Positions 8,147 through 19,562 of a stretch of DNA of 64,000 nt are shown piece after piece (positions within the stretch are counted from its first letter, which is position 1; each line of letters begins with the position of its first letter). Position numbers and translations under genes: made by a program. The DNA comes from Xylophilus sp. ASV27 (lineage in GTDB: Bacteria; Pseudomonadota; Gammaproteobacteria; Burkholderiales; Burkholderiaceae_C), in assembly GCF_016428875.1 (NCBI RefSeq), contig NZ_JAELTO010000008.1, positions 1-64,000 of the forward strand. The letters run 5' to 3'. Below the pieces are notes generated by a model. The model saw only the letters and a list, made by a program, of their open reading frames with translations. It did no database searches and was not told where the DNA came from.

Positions 8147-9592
8147 ATGACCACCCCCAGCTATACCGACACCCGCCTCCTGATCGACGGTGTCTGGTGC
8201 GATGCCGCCAGCGGCAGGACGATCGACGTCGTCAACCCCGCCACCGGCAAGACCATCGGCAAGGTTGCCCACGCCGGCATCGCGGACCTGGACCGCGCGC
8301 TGGCCTCGGCGCAGCGCGGCTTCGAGGCCTGGCGCCGCATTCCGGCCAACGAGCGCGCCACGACCATGCGCAAGGCCGCCGCGCTGGTGCGCGAGCGCGC
8401 CGCCGACATCGGGCGCCTGCTGACCCAGGAGCAGGGCAAGCCCTTCGCGGAGGCGCGCGGCGAGGTGCTGGCCGCGGCCGACATCATCGAGTGGTTCGCC
8501 GACGAAGGCCGCCGCGTCTACGGCCGCATCGTGCCCTCGCGCAACCTGTCGGCGCAGCAAATGGTGCTCAAGGAGCCGCTGGGCCCGGTGGCGGCCTTCA
8601 CGCCGTGGAACTTCCCGGTCAACCAGATCGTGCGCAAGCTCGGCGCGTCGCTGGCCAGCGGCTGCTCGTTCCTGGTCAAGGCGCCGGAAGAAACGCCGGC
8701 CTCGCCGGCCGCGCTGCTGCAGGCCTTCGTCGATGCGGGCGTGCCGGCCGGCACCGTGGGCCTGGTGTTCGGCGATCCGGCCGAGATCTCGGGCTACCTG
8801 ATCCCGCATCCGATCATCCGCAAGGTCACCTTCACCGGCTCCACGCCGGTGGGCAAGCAACTGGCCTCGCTGGCCGGCCTGCACATGAAGCGCGCCACCA
8901 TGGAGCTGGGCGGCCATGCGCCGGTGATCGTCGCGGCCGATGCCGACGTGGCGCTGGCGGTGAAGGCCTCGGGCGGCGCCAAGTTCCGCAACGCGGGCCA
9001 GGTCTGCATCTCGCCCACGCGCTTCCTGGTGCACAACAGCATCCGCAAGGAATTCGCCGAGGCGCTGGTCAAGCATGCCGAGGGCCTCAAGCTCGGCGAC
9101 GGCCTGGCCGAGGGCACGACCCTGGGCCCGCTGGCCAATGCGCGCCGCATCACCGCCATGGCCAAGGTGCTGGACGACGCCCGCGCCAAGGGCGCCAAGG
9201 TGGCCACCGGCGGCGAGCGCGTGGGCACCGAAGGCAACTTCTTCGCGCCCACCGTGCTGACCGACGTATCGCTCGACGCCGACGTGTTCAACAACGAGCC
9301 GTTCGGCCCGGTGGCGGCGATCCGCGGCTTCGACACGCTGGAGGAGGCCATCGCCGAATCCAACCGCCTGCCCTACGGCCTGGCCGGCTATGCGTTCACG
9401 CAGTCGATCAAGAACGCGCACCTGCTGTCGCAGCAGATGGAGGTGGGCATGCTCTGGATCAACCAGCCCGCCGCGCCCACGCCCGAGATGCCCTTCGGCG
9501 GCGTGAAGGATTCGGGCTACGGCTCCGAAGGCGGCCCGGAGGCCATGGAGGCCTACCTGATCACCAAGGCCGTGTCGATCATGGCGGTGTAG
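8147..9592 (+). CDS. NAD(P)-dependent aldehyde dehydrogenase, succinate-semialdehyde type
   Basis: A 481-residue aldehyde dehydrogenase that oxidises an aldehyde to the acid with NAD(P)+. Visible family features: [10 protein letters not shown] (cofactor and substrate channel), FTGST (Rossmann turn), general base Glu253 in MELGG, catalytic Cys287 in NAGQVC, and PFGGVKDSG near the C-terminus. Overall similarity is to the GabD/succinate-semialdehyde dehydrogenase group, but the substrate cannot be fixed from sequence, and alpha-ketoglutarate semialdehyde is an alternative. The start at 8147 follows an AAGGA site. A class A repeat behind the gene can act as its terminator. Confidence 0.88.
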   Translation: MTTPSYTDTRLLIDGVWCDAASGRTIDVVNPATGKTIGKVAHAGIADLDRALASAQRGFEAWRRIPANERATTMRKAAALVRERAADIGRLLTQEQGKPFAEARGEVLAAADIIEWFADEGRRVYGRIVPSRNLSAQQMVLKEPLGPVAAFTPWNFPVNQIVRKLGASLASGCSFLVKAPEETPASPAALLQAFVDAGVPAGTVGLVFGDPAEISGYLIPHPIIRKVTFTGSTPVGKQLASLAGLHMKRATMELGGHAPVIVAADADVALAVKASGGAKFRNAGQVCISPTRFLVHNSIRKEFAEALVKHAEGLKLGDGLAEGTTLGPLANARRITAMAKVLDDARAKGAKVATGGERVGTEGNFFAPTVLTDVSLDADVFNNEPFGPVAAIRGFDTLEEAIAESNRLPYGLAGYAFTQSIKNAHLLSQQMEVGMLWINQPAAPTPEMPFGGVKDSGYGSEGGPEAMEAYLITKAVSIMAV

Positions 9593-9629
9593 CCGGCGGG
9601 TGCGCCGCTTGCGCGCACTTGCAGGTCGA

Positions 9630-9683
9630 AAGTGCCTCAAGCCCAGGTATTTCCTGGGCTTTTTGCTATATATTTAGTAGCAC
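9630..9683 (+). repeat. Class A palindromic repeat, copy 2; also a terminator-like hairpin
   Basis: AAGCCCAGG, a short loop, CCTGGGCTT and then a T-run at 9639-9664 form a hairpin with a U tail, so this copy can serve as an intrinsic terminator for the aldehyde dehydrogenase gene. To its right lies the arm palindrome TGCTA-N9-TAGCA (9663-9681). The rest of the 214-base gap before tgt shows nothing else recognisable. Confidence 0.8.
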
Positions 9684-9806
9684 TCCCGCGCCGTATCCTG
9701 CGAGGCCCGCGGGCTGCGCAGCATGTGCGGCAGCGCCAAGGTATGGCGCGGCCTTGGCAGGCTCTTCCGCCCAGGCCATGAGGCCGCTGCCGGACCTGCC
9801 CGCCGG

Positions 9807-12303
<2,497 letters not shown>

Positions 12304-12391
12304 GTGGTGTCAGGAAAGCGTGTGCCCGGGGCGCACGACGGCGTTGGCACGGGGGAATGAAGAGGTGAAGGACGCGGCGCGAAACCCGCCA

Positions 12392-13474
12392 TTATCCCGC
12401 CACCACACCCGCCGGCGGCGCGCGCTCCAGCAGCATCGCATCCCCATAGCTGAAGAAGCGGTAGCCCTGGGCGATCGCATGCCGGTACAGCGCCATCACG
12501 TGCTCGTAGCCGGCGAAGGCGCTCACCAGCATCATCAGCGTGGAGCGCGGCAGGTGGAAGTTGGTGAGCAGCACGTCGACCACGCGGAACTGGAAGCCCG
12601 GCGTGATGAAGATGTCGGTATCGCCCGCGGCCTGGCCGCTGCGGGCCCAGGATTCGAGCGTGCGCACGGTGGTCGTGCCCACGGCCACCACGCGGCCGCC
12701 GCGGGCGCGCGCGCCGGCGATGGCCTGTTGTGTGGCGGCCGGTACCTCGTAGCGCTCGTGGTGCATGGTGTGCTCGGCGATGCGCTCGACCTTCACCGGC
12801 TGGAAGGTGCCGGCGCCCACGTGCAGGGTGAGGCTGGCGCGCTGCACGCCGCGTGCGTCCAGCGCGGCCAGCACGGCGTCGTCGAAGTGCAGCGCGGCGG
12901 TGGGCGCGGCCACGGCGCCGGGGGCGCGGGCGAAGACGGTCTGGTAGCGCCGCGCGTCCTCGGCCGAGTCGGCATGCGTGATGTAGGGCGGCAGCGGCAC
13001 GTGGCCGTGGCGTTCCATCAGGTCGTAAGGGGTTTCGCCCGCAGCGCCCTCGAAGCGGAACAGGAACAGCGGCCCTTCCTCGCGTGGCCAGCGGCCGAGC
13101 AAGGTGGCGCCAAAGCCGCCGGCCATGGCGAGCCTGGTGCCGGGCTGCGGCTTCTTGCTGACCTTCATGTGGCAGACCACCTGGTCGCCCTGGAGCACGC
13201 GCTCGACCAGCAGCTCGACCTTGCCGCCGCTCGGCTTCTCGCCGAACAGCCGCGCCTTGACCACCTTGGTGTCGTTGAAGACCAGCAGGTCGCCCGGCCG
13301 CAGCAGGCCGGGCAGGTCACGGAAGACGCGGTCGGCGGGCGCCATGCCGGTGCCGTCGAGCAGGCGCGAGGCGCTGCGCTGCGCGGCGGGATGCTGGGCG
13401 ATCAGCGCCTCGGGCAGGGCGAAGTCGAAATCGGCGACGCTGAAGTCGCGTGCGGGGGGGGAGAGGTCGGTCAT
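12392..13474 (-). CDS. queA: S-adenosylmethionine:tRNA ribosyltransferase-isomerase
   Basis: A 360-residue QueA, which transfers and isomerises the ribosyl moiety of SAM onto preQ1-tRNA to give epoxyqueuosine. The family motifs [36 protein letters not shown] and [11 protein letters not shown] are all present. The start at 13474 gives the usual length; an upstream extension runs into recG leader sequence. The gene diverges from recG with only 55 bases between the start codons, so the two promoters must be packed together or overlap. Confidence 0.96.
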   Translation of the reverse strand: MTDLSPPARDFSVADFDFALPEALIAQHPAAQRSASRLLDGTGMAPADRVFRDLPGLLRPGDLLVFNDTKVVKARLFGEKPSGGKVELLVERVLQGDQVVCHMKVSKKPQPGTRLAMAGGFGATLLGRWPREEGPLFLFRFEGAAGETPYDLMERHGHVPLPPYITHADSAEDARRYQTVFARAPGAVAAPTAALHFDDAVLAALDARGVQRASLTLHVGAGTFQPVKVERIAEHTMHHERYEVPAATQQAIAGARARGGRVVAVGTTTVRTLESWARSGQAAGDTDIFITPGFQFRVVDVLLTNFHLPRSTLMMLVSAFAGYEHVMALYRHAIAQGYRFFSYGDAMLLERAPPAGVVAG

Positions 13475-13529
13475 GGCGCTTGAGGACGGGACGCGTCCGT
13501 ACCAAGGAAGGGGAGGGCAGAATTCTCCC

Positions 13530-15785
13530 ATGTCCGCGCTGCCTTCGCCCGCCCCCGCTCCCGCCGCCGCGCCACGGCCTGCGCCGGCGAAGAAGGCGGC
13601 CGCCAGCCCGGCGCGGCAGGCGCTGCTCAAGCTCGGCCTGCGCCGCGACATCGACCTGGCGCTGCACGTGCCGCTGCGCTACGAGGACGAAACCCGCATC
13701 CAGCGCATTGCCGATACCCGCCATGGCGAGACGGCGCAGGTGGTGGGCACGGTGGTGCACAGCGAAGTCGTGCTCCAGCCCAGGCGCCAGTTGAAGGTGC
13801 TGATCGACGACGGCAGCGACACGCTGGAGCTGCGCTTCTTCACCTTCTACCCCTCGCATCGCAAGGCCCTGGCCGAGGGCGCGCAGGTGCGGGTGCGCGG
13901 CGAGGTGCGCGGCGGCTTCGCCGGCCGGCAGATGCTGCACCCGGCCTTCAAGCCGGCGGATGCGCCGCTGCCCGCCGGCCTGACGCCGGTCTACCCGGCG
14001 AGCGCGCAACTGCCGCAGGCCTATCTGCGCAAGGCGGTGCAGACCGGGCTGTCGCGCGCCGACCTGTCGGAGACGCTGCCGCCCGGCGCGCCGCCGTATC
14101 CCGGCGGCCCCGGGATTTATGGCAAAAAAGGCCCGCAGCCCAGGTGGAGCCTGGGCGACGCGCTACGGTTTTTGCACTACCCCGCGCCCGATACCGCGCT
14201 GGCCACGCTGGAGGACCGCAGCCACCCGGCATGGCAGCGGCTCAAGGCCGAGGAACTGCTGGCCCAGCAGCTCTCGCAGCTCGAAGCCAAGCGCGCGCGC
14301 GACGGCCTGCGCGCGCCGCTGCTGCAGGCCGCGTCCGATGCCGATGCGCTGCCGGCGCAACTGCTGGCCGCGCTGCCGTTCGACCTGACCGCCGCGCAGC
14401 GCCGCGTGGTCGAGGAGATCGCGCAGGACCTGGCGCGCCCCGCGCCCGGCGGCGGCGCCGTGCCCATGCACCGCCTGCTGCAAGGCGACGTCGGCGCCGG
14501 CAAGACCGTGGTCGCGGCGCTGGCGGCCTGCATCTGCATCGAGGCCGGCCACCAGTGCGCGCTGATGGCGCCGACCGAGATCCTGGCCGAGCAGCATTTC
14601 CAGAAGCTGGTCGGCTGGCTCGCGCCGCTGCTCGCCGCGCGCGGCCTGCAGGTGGCCTGGCTCACCGGCAGCCAGAAGAAGAAGGAGCGTAGCGCCGCGC
14701 TGGAGCGGGTGGCCAGCGGCGAGGCCGCGCTGGTCGTCGGCACGCACGCCGTGATCCAGGGGTCGGTGCTGTTCCGCCACCTCGCGCTGGCCATCATCGA
14801 CGAGCAGCACCGCTTCGGCGTCGCGCAGCGCCTGGCCCTGCGCGGCAAGCTGCAGGGCGGCATCGCCGCCGGGCCGCCCCAAGGCGATGCAGCCCCCTCG
14901 GGGGGCAGCGACCCGCGCAGCGGCGGAGCGTGGGGGCATAGCCTCGCCGCCGAGCCGCACCTGCTGATGATGACCGCCACCCCCATTCCGCGCACGCTGG
15001 CCATGAGCTACTACGCCGACCTGGACGTCTCCACCATCGACGAACTGCCGCCCGGGCGCACCCCCATCGTCACCCGGGTGGTGGCCGACAGCCGGCGCGA
15101 CGAGGTGGTGGCGCGCATCGGCGCGCAACTGGCGCAGGGCCGGCAGGTCTACTGGGTGTGTCCGCTGATCGAGGAGAGCGAGGCGGTGGACCTCACCAAC
15201 GCCACCCAGACCCACCAAGACCTGCAGGCCGCGCTGCCGGGCGTGGCCGTGGGCCTGCTGCATTCGCGCATGCCGCCGGCCGAGAAGAAGGCGGTGATGG
15301 CCGAATTCAGCGCCGGCCGCATGGGCGTGCTGGTCAGCACCACGGTGATCGAAGTCGGCGTGGACGTGCCCAACGCCTCGCTCATGGTCATCGAGCATGC
15401 CGAGCGCTTCGGCCTGTCGCAACTACATCAGTTGCGCGGGCGCGTGGGCCGCGGCGCGGCGGCCTCGGCCTGCGTGCTGCTCTACGCCCCGCACGAGGGC
15501 GGCCGCGTCAGCGAGGCCGCGCGCGAGCGCCTGCGCGCCATGGCCGAGACCCACGACGGCTTCGAGATCGCCCGGCGCGACCTGGAGATCCGCGGGCCCG
15601 GCGAATTCCTCGGCGCGCGCCAGTCCGGCGCCGCGCTGCTGCGCTTCGCCGACCTGCAGGCCGACGCCGACCTGCTGCAGTGGGCGCGCGAACTGGCGCC
15701 GCGCATGCTCGATCTGGACCCCGACCTGGCCCGCCGCCACGTCGAGCGCTGGCTCGGCGGCCGGGCGGAATTCCTGAAAGCCTGA
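13530..15785 (+). CDS. recG: ATP-dependent DNA helicase RecG
   Basis: A 751-residue RecG, the branch-migrating helicase that regresses stalled forks. An N-terminal wedge OB fold is followed by helicase motifs: GDVGAGKT at 319-326, [17 protein letters not shown], and the C-terminal [13 protein letters not shown]. coli RecG is 693 residues. Most of the excess lies in two low-complexity insertions at about residues 190-215 and 446-474, each coinciding with a dispersed repeat (see 14119 and 14866). The first 35 residues are Ala/Pro-rich. The start at 13530 follows a GGGGAGGG stretch. oxyR lies downstream, an arrangement seen in other beta-proteobacteria. Confidence 0.95.
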   Translation: MSALPSPAPAPAAAPRPAPAKKAAASPARQALLKLGLRRDIDLALHVPLRYEDETRIQRIADTRHGETAQVVGTVVHSEVVLQPRRQLKVLIDDGSDTLELRFFTFYPSHRKALAEGAQVRVRGEVRGGFAGRQMLHPAFKPADAPLPAGLTPVYPASAQLPQAYLRKAVQTGLSRADLSETLPPGAPPYPGGPGIYGKKGPQPRWSLGDALRFLHYPAPDTALATLEDRSHPAWQRLKAEELLAQQLSQLEAKRARDGLRAPLLQAASDADALPAQLLAALPFDLTAAQRRVVEEIAQDLARPAPGGGAVPMHRLLQGDVGAGKTVVAALAACICIEAGHQCALMAPTEILAEQHFQKLVGWLAPLLAARGLQVAWLTGSQKKKERSAALERVASGEAALVVGTHAVIQGSVLFRHLALAIIDEQHRFGVAQRLALRGKLQGGIAAGPPQGDAAPSGGSDPRSGGAWGHSLAAEPHLLMMTATPIPRTLAMSYYADLDVSTIDELPPGRTPIVTRVVADSRRDEVVARIGAQLAQGRQVYWVCPLIEESEAVDLTNATQTHQDLQAALPGVAVGLLHSRMPPAEKKAVMAEFSAGRMGVLVSTTVIEVGVDVPNASLMVIEHAERFGLSQLHQLRGRVGRGAAASACVLLYAPHEGGRVSEAARERLRAMAETHDGFEIARRDLEIRGPGEFLGARQSGAALLRFADLQADADLLQWARELAPRMLDLDPDLARRHVERWLGGRAEFLKA
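14119..14175 (+). repeat. Class A palindromic repeat, copy 3, inside recG
   Basis: GCCCAGG (14138-14144), TGGA, then CCTGGGC (14150-14156), flanked by an A-run on the left and GGTTTTTGC on the right, matches the dispersed class A element. It is read in frame within recG as roughly residues 197-215, in the linker between the wedge and helicase parts, where other RecG proteins have a short connecting segment. Confidence 0.55.
14866..14940 (+). repeat. GC-rich repeat inside recG
   Basis: GCCCCCTCGGGGGGC (about 14890-14905) followed by AGCGACCCGCGCAGCGGCGG and AGCGTGGGGGC resembles a GC-rich repeat that I associate with intergenic regions in Comamonadaceae. It is translated in frame as a Gly/Pro/Ser/Ala-rich loop, between the DEQHRFG block and [10 protein letters not shown], replacing a loop of about 10 residues in E. 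coli RecG. Confidence 0.5.
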
Positions 15786-15801
15786 GCGTCGGGTCAGACG
15801 C

Positions 15802-15893
15802 AAAAGGCCGTGGAGCAGGCCATGCGCGGACATCTGTCCCCTGCAAGGGGGTTGGCGAACACGCGCAGCGCGCGGCCGGGGGTGTTTCACTTG
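15802..15893 (+). repeat. GC-rich intergenic repeat between recG and oxyR
   Basis: GGACATCTGTCCCCTGCAAGGGGG...GCGAACACGCGCAGCG...CCGGGGGTG. Its right part, CACGC-CAG-GCG then CCGGGGGTGT, recurs at 55117-55187. The C-run and G-run segments can pair. It fills most of the 128 bases between recG and oxyR. Confidence 0.5.
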
Positions 15894-15913
15894 CGCTGCG
15901 GGACAATGGCTCC

Positions 15914-16870
15914 ATGACCCTGACAGAACTCAAGTACATCGTCGCCGTCGCCCGCGAGAAGCACTTCGGCAAGGCGGCCGAGGCCTGCTACGTCTCGCAG
16001 CCCACGCTGTCCGTGGCGATCAAGAAGCTCGAGGAGGAACTGGAGGTCAAGCTGTTCGAGCGCAGCGCCAACGAGGTGGCCGTCACCCCGCTCGGCGAGG
16101 AGATCGTGCGGCAGGCGCAGAGCGTGCTCGAACAGGCCGCCGGCATCAAGGAAATCGCCAAGCGCGGGAAAGACCCGCTGGCCGGCGCGCTGACCCTGGG
16201 CGTGATCTACACCATCGGCCCCTACCTGCTGCCCGACCTGGTGCGCCAGGCCATCCACCGCACGCCGCAGATGCCGCTCATGCTGCAGGAGAACTTCACC
16301 GTCAAGCTGCTGGAAATGCTTCGCACCGGCGAGATCGACTGCGCCATCATGGCCGAGCCCTTCCCCGACACCGGCCTGGCCATGGCCGCGCTCTACGATG
16401 AGCCCTTCCTGGCCGCCGTGCCCAGCACCCACCCGCTGGCCGCGCGCAAGGAAATCACGGCCGAGGAGATCAAGAGCGAGACCATGCTGCTGCTGGGCAC
16501 CGGCCACTGCTTCCGCGACCACGTGCTGGAGGTGTGCCCCGAGTTCGCGCGCTTCTCCAGCAACGCCGAAGGCATCCGCAAGAGCTTCGAGGGCTCCTCG
16601 CTGGAAACCATCAAGCACATGGTGGCCGCCGGCATGGGCGTGACCCTGGTGCCGCGCCTGTCGGTGCCCCGGGGCGCACTCGGACCCAAGGGCCGCCGCC
16701 GCAAGGCCGACGACGAGCCGCACGTGCACTACATCCCCTTCGCCGGCACCCCGCCCATGCGCCGCGTTGTGCTGGCCTGGCGCCGCAGCTTCACCCGCTA
16801 CGAGGCGATCGCGGCGTTGCGCAATTCGATCTATGCCTGCGAGCTGCCGGGCGTGGTGCGGCTGTCGTAG
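15914..16870 (+). CDS. oxyR: Hydrogen-peroxide-sensing LysR regulator OxyR
   Basis: A 318-residue LysR-family regulator. An N-terminal winged helix-turn-helix (AREKHFGKAAEACYVSQPTLS, about 14-34) is followed by the effector domain. The redox pair is present at exactly the E. coli positions: Cys199 in GTGHCFRDH and Cys208 in LEVCP. It senses peroxide by forming the 199-208 disulfide and activates antioxidant genes. The dps gene, a classical OxyR target, lies 2 kb downstream. The start at 15914 gives standard family length. The C-terminal AWRRSF-RYEAI motif is typical. Confidence 0.95.
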   Translation: MTLTELKYIVAVAREKHFGKAAEACYVSQPTLSVAIKKLEEELEVKLFERSANEVAVTPLGEEIVRQAQSVLEQAAGIKEIAKRGKDPLAGALTLGVIYTIGPYLLPDLVRQAIHRTPQMPLMLQENFTVKLLEMLRTGEIDCAIMAEPFPDTGLAMAALYDEPFLAAVPSTHPLAARKEITAEEIKSETMLLLGTGHCFRDHVLEVCPEFARFSSNAEGIRKSFEGSSLETIKHMVAAGMGVTLVPRLSVPRGALGPKGRRRKADDEPHVHYIPFAGTPPMRRVVLAWRRSFTRYEAIAALRNSIYACELPGVVRLS

Positions 16871-16920
16871 CGACGCTCGCGCCTGCGCGATGGCCGCCCA
16901 CTTCGAAGATCGTGGGCTAA

Positions 16921-17566
16921 TCTTACTGTGTCATAAAAGATGCTTTGCGCTTGCCCTTCCGCAGCATGGGCACTGCCCGAGACGAGCGATCAGTTGGTAG
17001 CCCAGTCGATGACGCAGTGTCGTGATCGAAGTCGCCACGTGGCGTTGCGCGCGCAGGACTGCCTCGGGGGACGTAATCCTCGGGAACGGCAGGCACCTGG
17101 CGTTCGATGAAGTTTTTTTACCACCGACAGACTTGTCGGCGACGAGGCGCTCGGCCATGAGGAACCCGTAGGCCGCGATGCTCAACGCGGCGTGATGATG
17201 GAACCCGGTGTCGTCGATGATCCACCAGCCGCCCTGACTGAAGTCCATCTTGGGCATCACCCACTGGCACACGCGACGCAGCATCTGCGTGTCGGACCAC
17301 TCGGCTTTGGCGACGAAGTGGTGCAGTGCTTGGTGCCGGGCGCTGGCGTGTGTCGGGTCCACTCGCGTGGCCATGGGCTCCACGCTCTTGCGCGACAGAG
17401 GAAGCATCAGGCCCGTGCAGTAACCGCGAAGGCCCGCGTGCCGGTCCACGTGACCCAGGCCTTCGCTCAGGTGCTCCAGATAGCTATCGAAGCGCTCGGC
17501 TGCATTCATCGATCCTCCAAATCGAGGTCCGGAAGATCAAATTATCACATTTATGACACAGTAAGA
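16921..17566 (-). mobile_element. Internally deleted IS701-family element (non-autonomous)
   Basis: Perfect 17-bp terminal inverted repeats TCTTACTGTGTCATAAA (16921-16937) and its complement (17550-17566) bound a 646-bp element containing one transposase-derived frame. The flanking tetranucleotides are CTAA (16917-16920) and TTAA (17567-17570). Both fit the YTAR target of this group, but they are not identical as an intact target duplication would be. A full IS701-type element is roughly twice as long. Confidence 0.85.
16931..17509 (-). pseudogene. IS701-family transposase with the catalytic core deleted
   Basis: A 192-residue frame. Residues 1-103 match the N-terminus of IS701-type DDE transposases, including LRGYCTGLMLPLSRKSVEPMA and WWIIDDTGF. 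The next residue jumps to the C-terminal HHHAALSIAAYGF...TLRHRLGYQLIARLGQCPCCG block. The middle, with the other catalytic acidic residues, is missing, and the joint near 17200 is in frame, so it probably makes a stable but inactive protein. It could still act in trans as an inhibitor; that is speculation. Confidence 0.85.
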
Positions 17567-17914
17567 TTAATTGGCTTGGGCATGTTTCTCCGTTCCAGGG
17601 CCAGTCAGGGCGTACATCGCGCAGCATCCCAACAGTCCTGCAAGCAGCAGATACATGCTTTCCAGCGGTAGGTTGGCGGTCTGCTGCGCCAGCCAAGGTC
17701 CGAGGCTGGCGCCTATGAAGAGAACGAAGGTGTAGAGCGCCACCGCCAACCCGCGTGTCGAGGCATTGCTCACACTGGCTACTTGGGCAATCAGGCTGGG
17801 CACACTGATGCCGATACCGGCAACGAAGAGAAAGCTGGCGCTCAGCAAGGCCATCACGTGTTCGCCGCCCGCAAAGCCGCTCAGTGCAAGACCGAGGGCG
17901 GCGCAAATCAGAGC
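17567..17914 (-). pseudogene. MFS transporter, 3' fragment
   Basis: About 115 codons of a major-facilitator transporter, with three hydrophobic segments, ending ...GTEKHAQAN. The frame continues to the right past the GTG at 17857 to about 17914, where it meets the IS481-type fragment on the opposite strand; the first nine or so membrane segments are absent. The TAA stop (17567-17569) lies in the TTAA target at the right end of the IS701 element. It is a remnant, not a working transporter. Confidence 0.75.
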
Positions 17915-18072
17915 AGACCTTGCTGCGCTATGTGGCCCCGTACCACCACCAGTTGCCGCAGTCAGCGCTCAAGAGCAAGACGCCATTGCAGGCAATGAAG
18001 GAATGGCATCAGACGCACCCGCACCTGTTCCACAAGCAGCCTATGATCGTCCGGGATGTGACATGTCAATAG
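17908..18072 (+). pseudogene. IS481-type transposase, C-terminal fragment
   Basis: About 54 codons reading SEQTLLRYVAPYHHQLPQ, then ALKSKTPLQAMKEWH and a stop at 18070-18072. This is the conserved C-terminal end of IS481-family transposases (LRYV-YN-QLPQSAL-SKTPLQAMK-WH). The catalytic domain is absent. Its 5' boundary coincides with the broken end of the MFS fragment, so both were probably cut by the same event. A related IS3-group origin is less likely. Confidence 0.75.
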
Positions 18073-18090
18073 CGCTTGGGAGGTACATCA

Positions 18091-18705
18091 ATGAAATCAA
18101 TCGTCTTGCAGTATCTTGTCGTTTTCGGGACCGTTTCTGCGCTTTTGGGCTGCGCATCTGGCAATAGCAAGCCGGAAGCTGCAAAGGTCGACAGCGATCC
18201 GGCAGCCTCCGCACGCATAAGGTTGTTTGGCAACAACGGAACGGGCGTTGTGTTCTACCGCAACCAGTCTTGCGTTCCCCAGAACAGGCAGGGGGGTGAA
18301 CGGGTGTCTGGCGGTATGGGGCAGTCTTTCAAGGCCCTTGTGCAGGTGGACCAGACCGAGAGCATTGGCATGCCACCCAGCCAGCGCTCCACGCGGCGTC
18401 GCGATGGCATCCTGGCCAGGGAGTTCTCCAAGGAATACCACGTGAAGGCCGGCGAGCCGATCACCGTGACCATGGGGTTCACTGGTACGCCGCAGATGGT
18501 CACCATGAATGGCGTCACGCGGTCGGGACGGTCAGAGTCTTGCTCTGTTCCTGGTGGCACCTTTGTGCCAGAGGCGGGGAAGGACTATGACGTCTATCTG
18601 GACATCCGGCGCAGTGAGGGTATCTGTCTGGCAACGGTCGAGGCCATTGATGCTGCGGGCGGGTCGGTGCCAGCGCAGGTGCGGCCGGCTACGGTGTGCA
18701 TGTAG
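18091..18705 (+). CDS. Lipoprotein of unknown function
   Basis: A 204-residue protein with a lipoprotein signal (hydrophobic residues 4-19, lipobox LLGC with Cys20). The mature part carries two further pairs of cysteines (SCVPQN near 61 and ESC-VPGG near 153) that could form disulfides, and no membrane segment. I recognise no family. A GGGAGG site precedes the ATG by 8 bases. It starts 18 bases after the IS481-type fragment, so it could be part of the accessory segment or the first host gene beyond it. Confidence 0.75.
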   Translation: MKSIVLQYLVVFGTVSALLGCASGNSKPEAAKVDSDPAASARIRLFGNNGTGVVFYRNQSCVPQNRQGGERVSGGMGQSFKALVQVDQTESIGMPPSQRSTRRRDGILAREFSKEYHVKAGEPITVTMGFTGTPQMVTMNGVTRSGRSESCSVPGGTFVPEAGKDYDVYLDIRRSEGICLATVEAIDAAGGSVPAQVRPATVCM

Positions 18706-18744
18706 ATAGATCATTGCCGGCACCTGCCGGCCCCAATCTCCGCG

Positions 18745-18759
18745 ATAGATTCACTCTGT
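18745..18759 (+). promoter_or_regulatory. Weak OxyR-like half-site upstream of dps
   Basis: ATAG-N7-CTGT resembles one OxyR half-site pair (ATAG-N7-CTAT) with one mismatch, about 70 bases upstream of the dps start. A second in-phase copy is not visible. Suggested only because OxyR controls dps in many bacteria and oxyR is encoded close by. Confidence 0.2.
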
Positions 18760-18827
18760 TGCGCCGCGTCATCCCGCAAGGTTACAGTGCTTGGCACATT
18801 TTCTTGTATCAAACCAGCGGAGCTGAC

Positions 18828-19448
18828 ATGGCCAAGACCGATTCCAAGAGCGACAAGAGCAACAAGCACGACAAGCACAAATCCCCGATCACCGAAGCTC
18901 CGGCCGCTGCGGCCGGCAAGGTGCCGTCCAAGGGCGCGGCGCTGGTGGCGCCGTCCTCGGGCAGCAAGGGCGCGCCGGTGATCAACATCGGCATCGACGA
19001 GCGGGACCGCGCGGCCATCGCCGAAGGCCTGTCGCGCGTGCTGGCCGATACCTACACGCTCTACCTCACGACCCACAACTTCCACTGGAACGTGACCGGG
19101 CCGCACTTCAACTCGCTGCACGCCATGTTCATGGCCCAGTACACCGAATTGTGGAATTCGACCGACGTGATCGCCGAGCGCATCCGTGCGCTGGGCCATT
19201 ACGCGCCGGGCTCGTATGCGGAGTTCAGCAAGATCGCCACCGTGGCCGATGTGCCGCAGACACCGCCCAAGGCGATGGAGATGGTGCGCATCCTGGTCAA
19301 GGGCCATGAGACGGTGTCGCGCATCGCGCGCGAATTCATCCCGGTCGCCGAGGAGGCCGGCGACGACCCGACCGCCGACATGCTGACCGCGCGCTGCACG
19401 GTGCACGACCAGACCGCCTGGATGCTGCGCTCGCTGCTGGAAGAGTGA
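18828..19448 (+). CDS. dps: DNA-protecting ferritin-like protein Dps
   Basis: A 206-residue Dps. The ferritin-like domain (about residues 50-206) has the family ferroxidase signature: THNFHWNVTGPHF, then H--F-AQY-ELW and D-IAERIRALG. Dps dodecamers oxidise and store iron using hydrogen peroxide and coat DNA in stress. The first 48 residues are an unusually long Lys/Ser/Ala-rich tail (KSDKSNKHDKHKS), a type of tail that mediates DNA binding in E. coli Dps. ATG at 18828. Confidence 0.95.
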   Translation: MAKTDSKSDKSNKHDKHKSPITEAPAAAAGKVPSKGAALVAPSSGSKGAPVINIGIDERDRAAIAEGLSRVLADTYTLYLTTHNFHWNVTGPHFNSLHAMFMAQYTELWNSTDVIAERIRALGHYAPGSYAEFSKIATVADVPQTPPKAMEMVRILVKGHETVSRIAREFIPVAEEAGDDPTADMLTARCTVHDQTAWMLRSLLEE

Positions 19449-19562
19449 GCTGCGCCGGCCGGCGCCGTGGAGCGGGTACGTTAAGAAGACCGAAAGGCGG
19501 CTGCGGGCACAATCCTGGCCTGTCTTTCCACCCTCGACCCCCGGGCGCATGCCCGCCTCCCC

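Noticed and set aside
13104-13529. Upstream extension of RecG
   Set aside because: It would overlap queA antisense; RecG family homology begins only after the ATG at 13530.
16931-17509. Functional small transposase
   Set aside because: The middle of the catalytic domain is missing.
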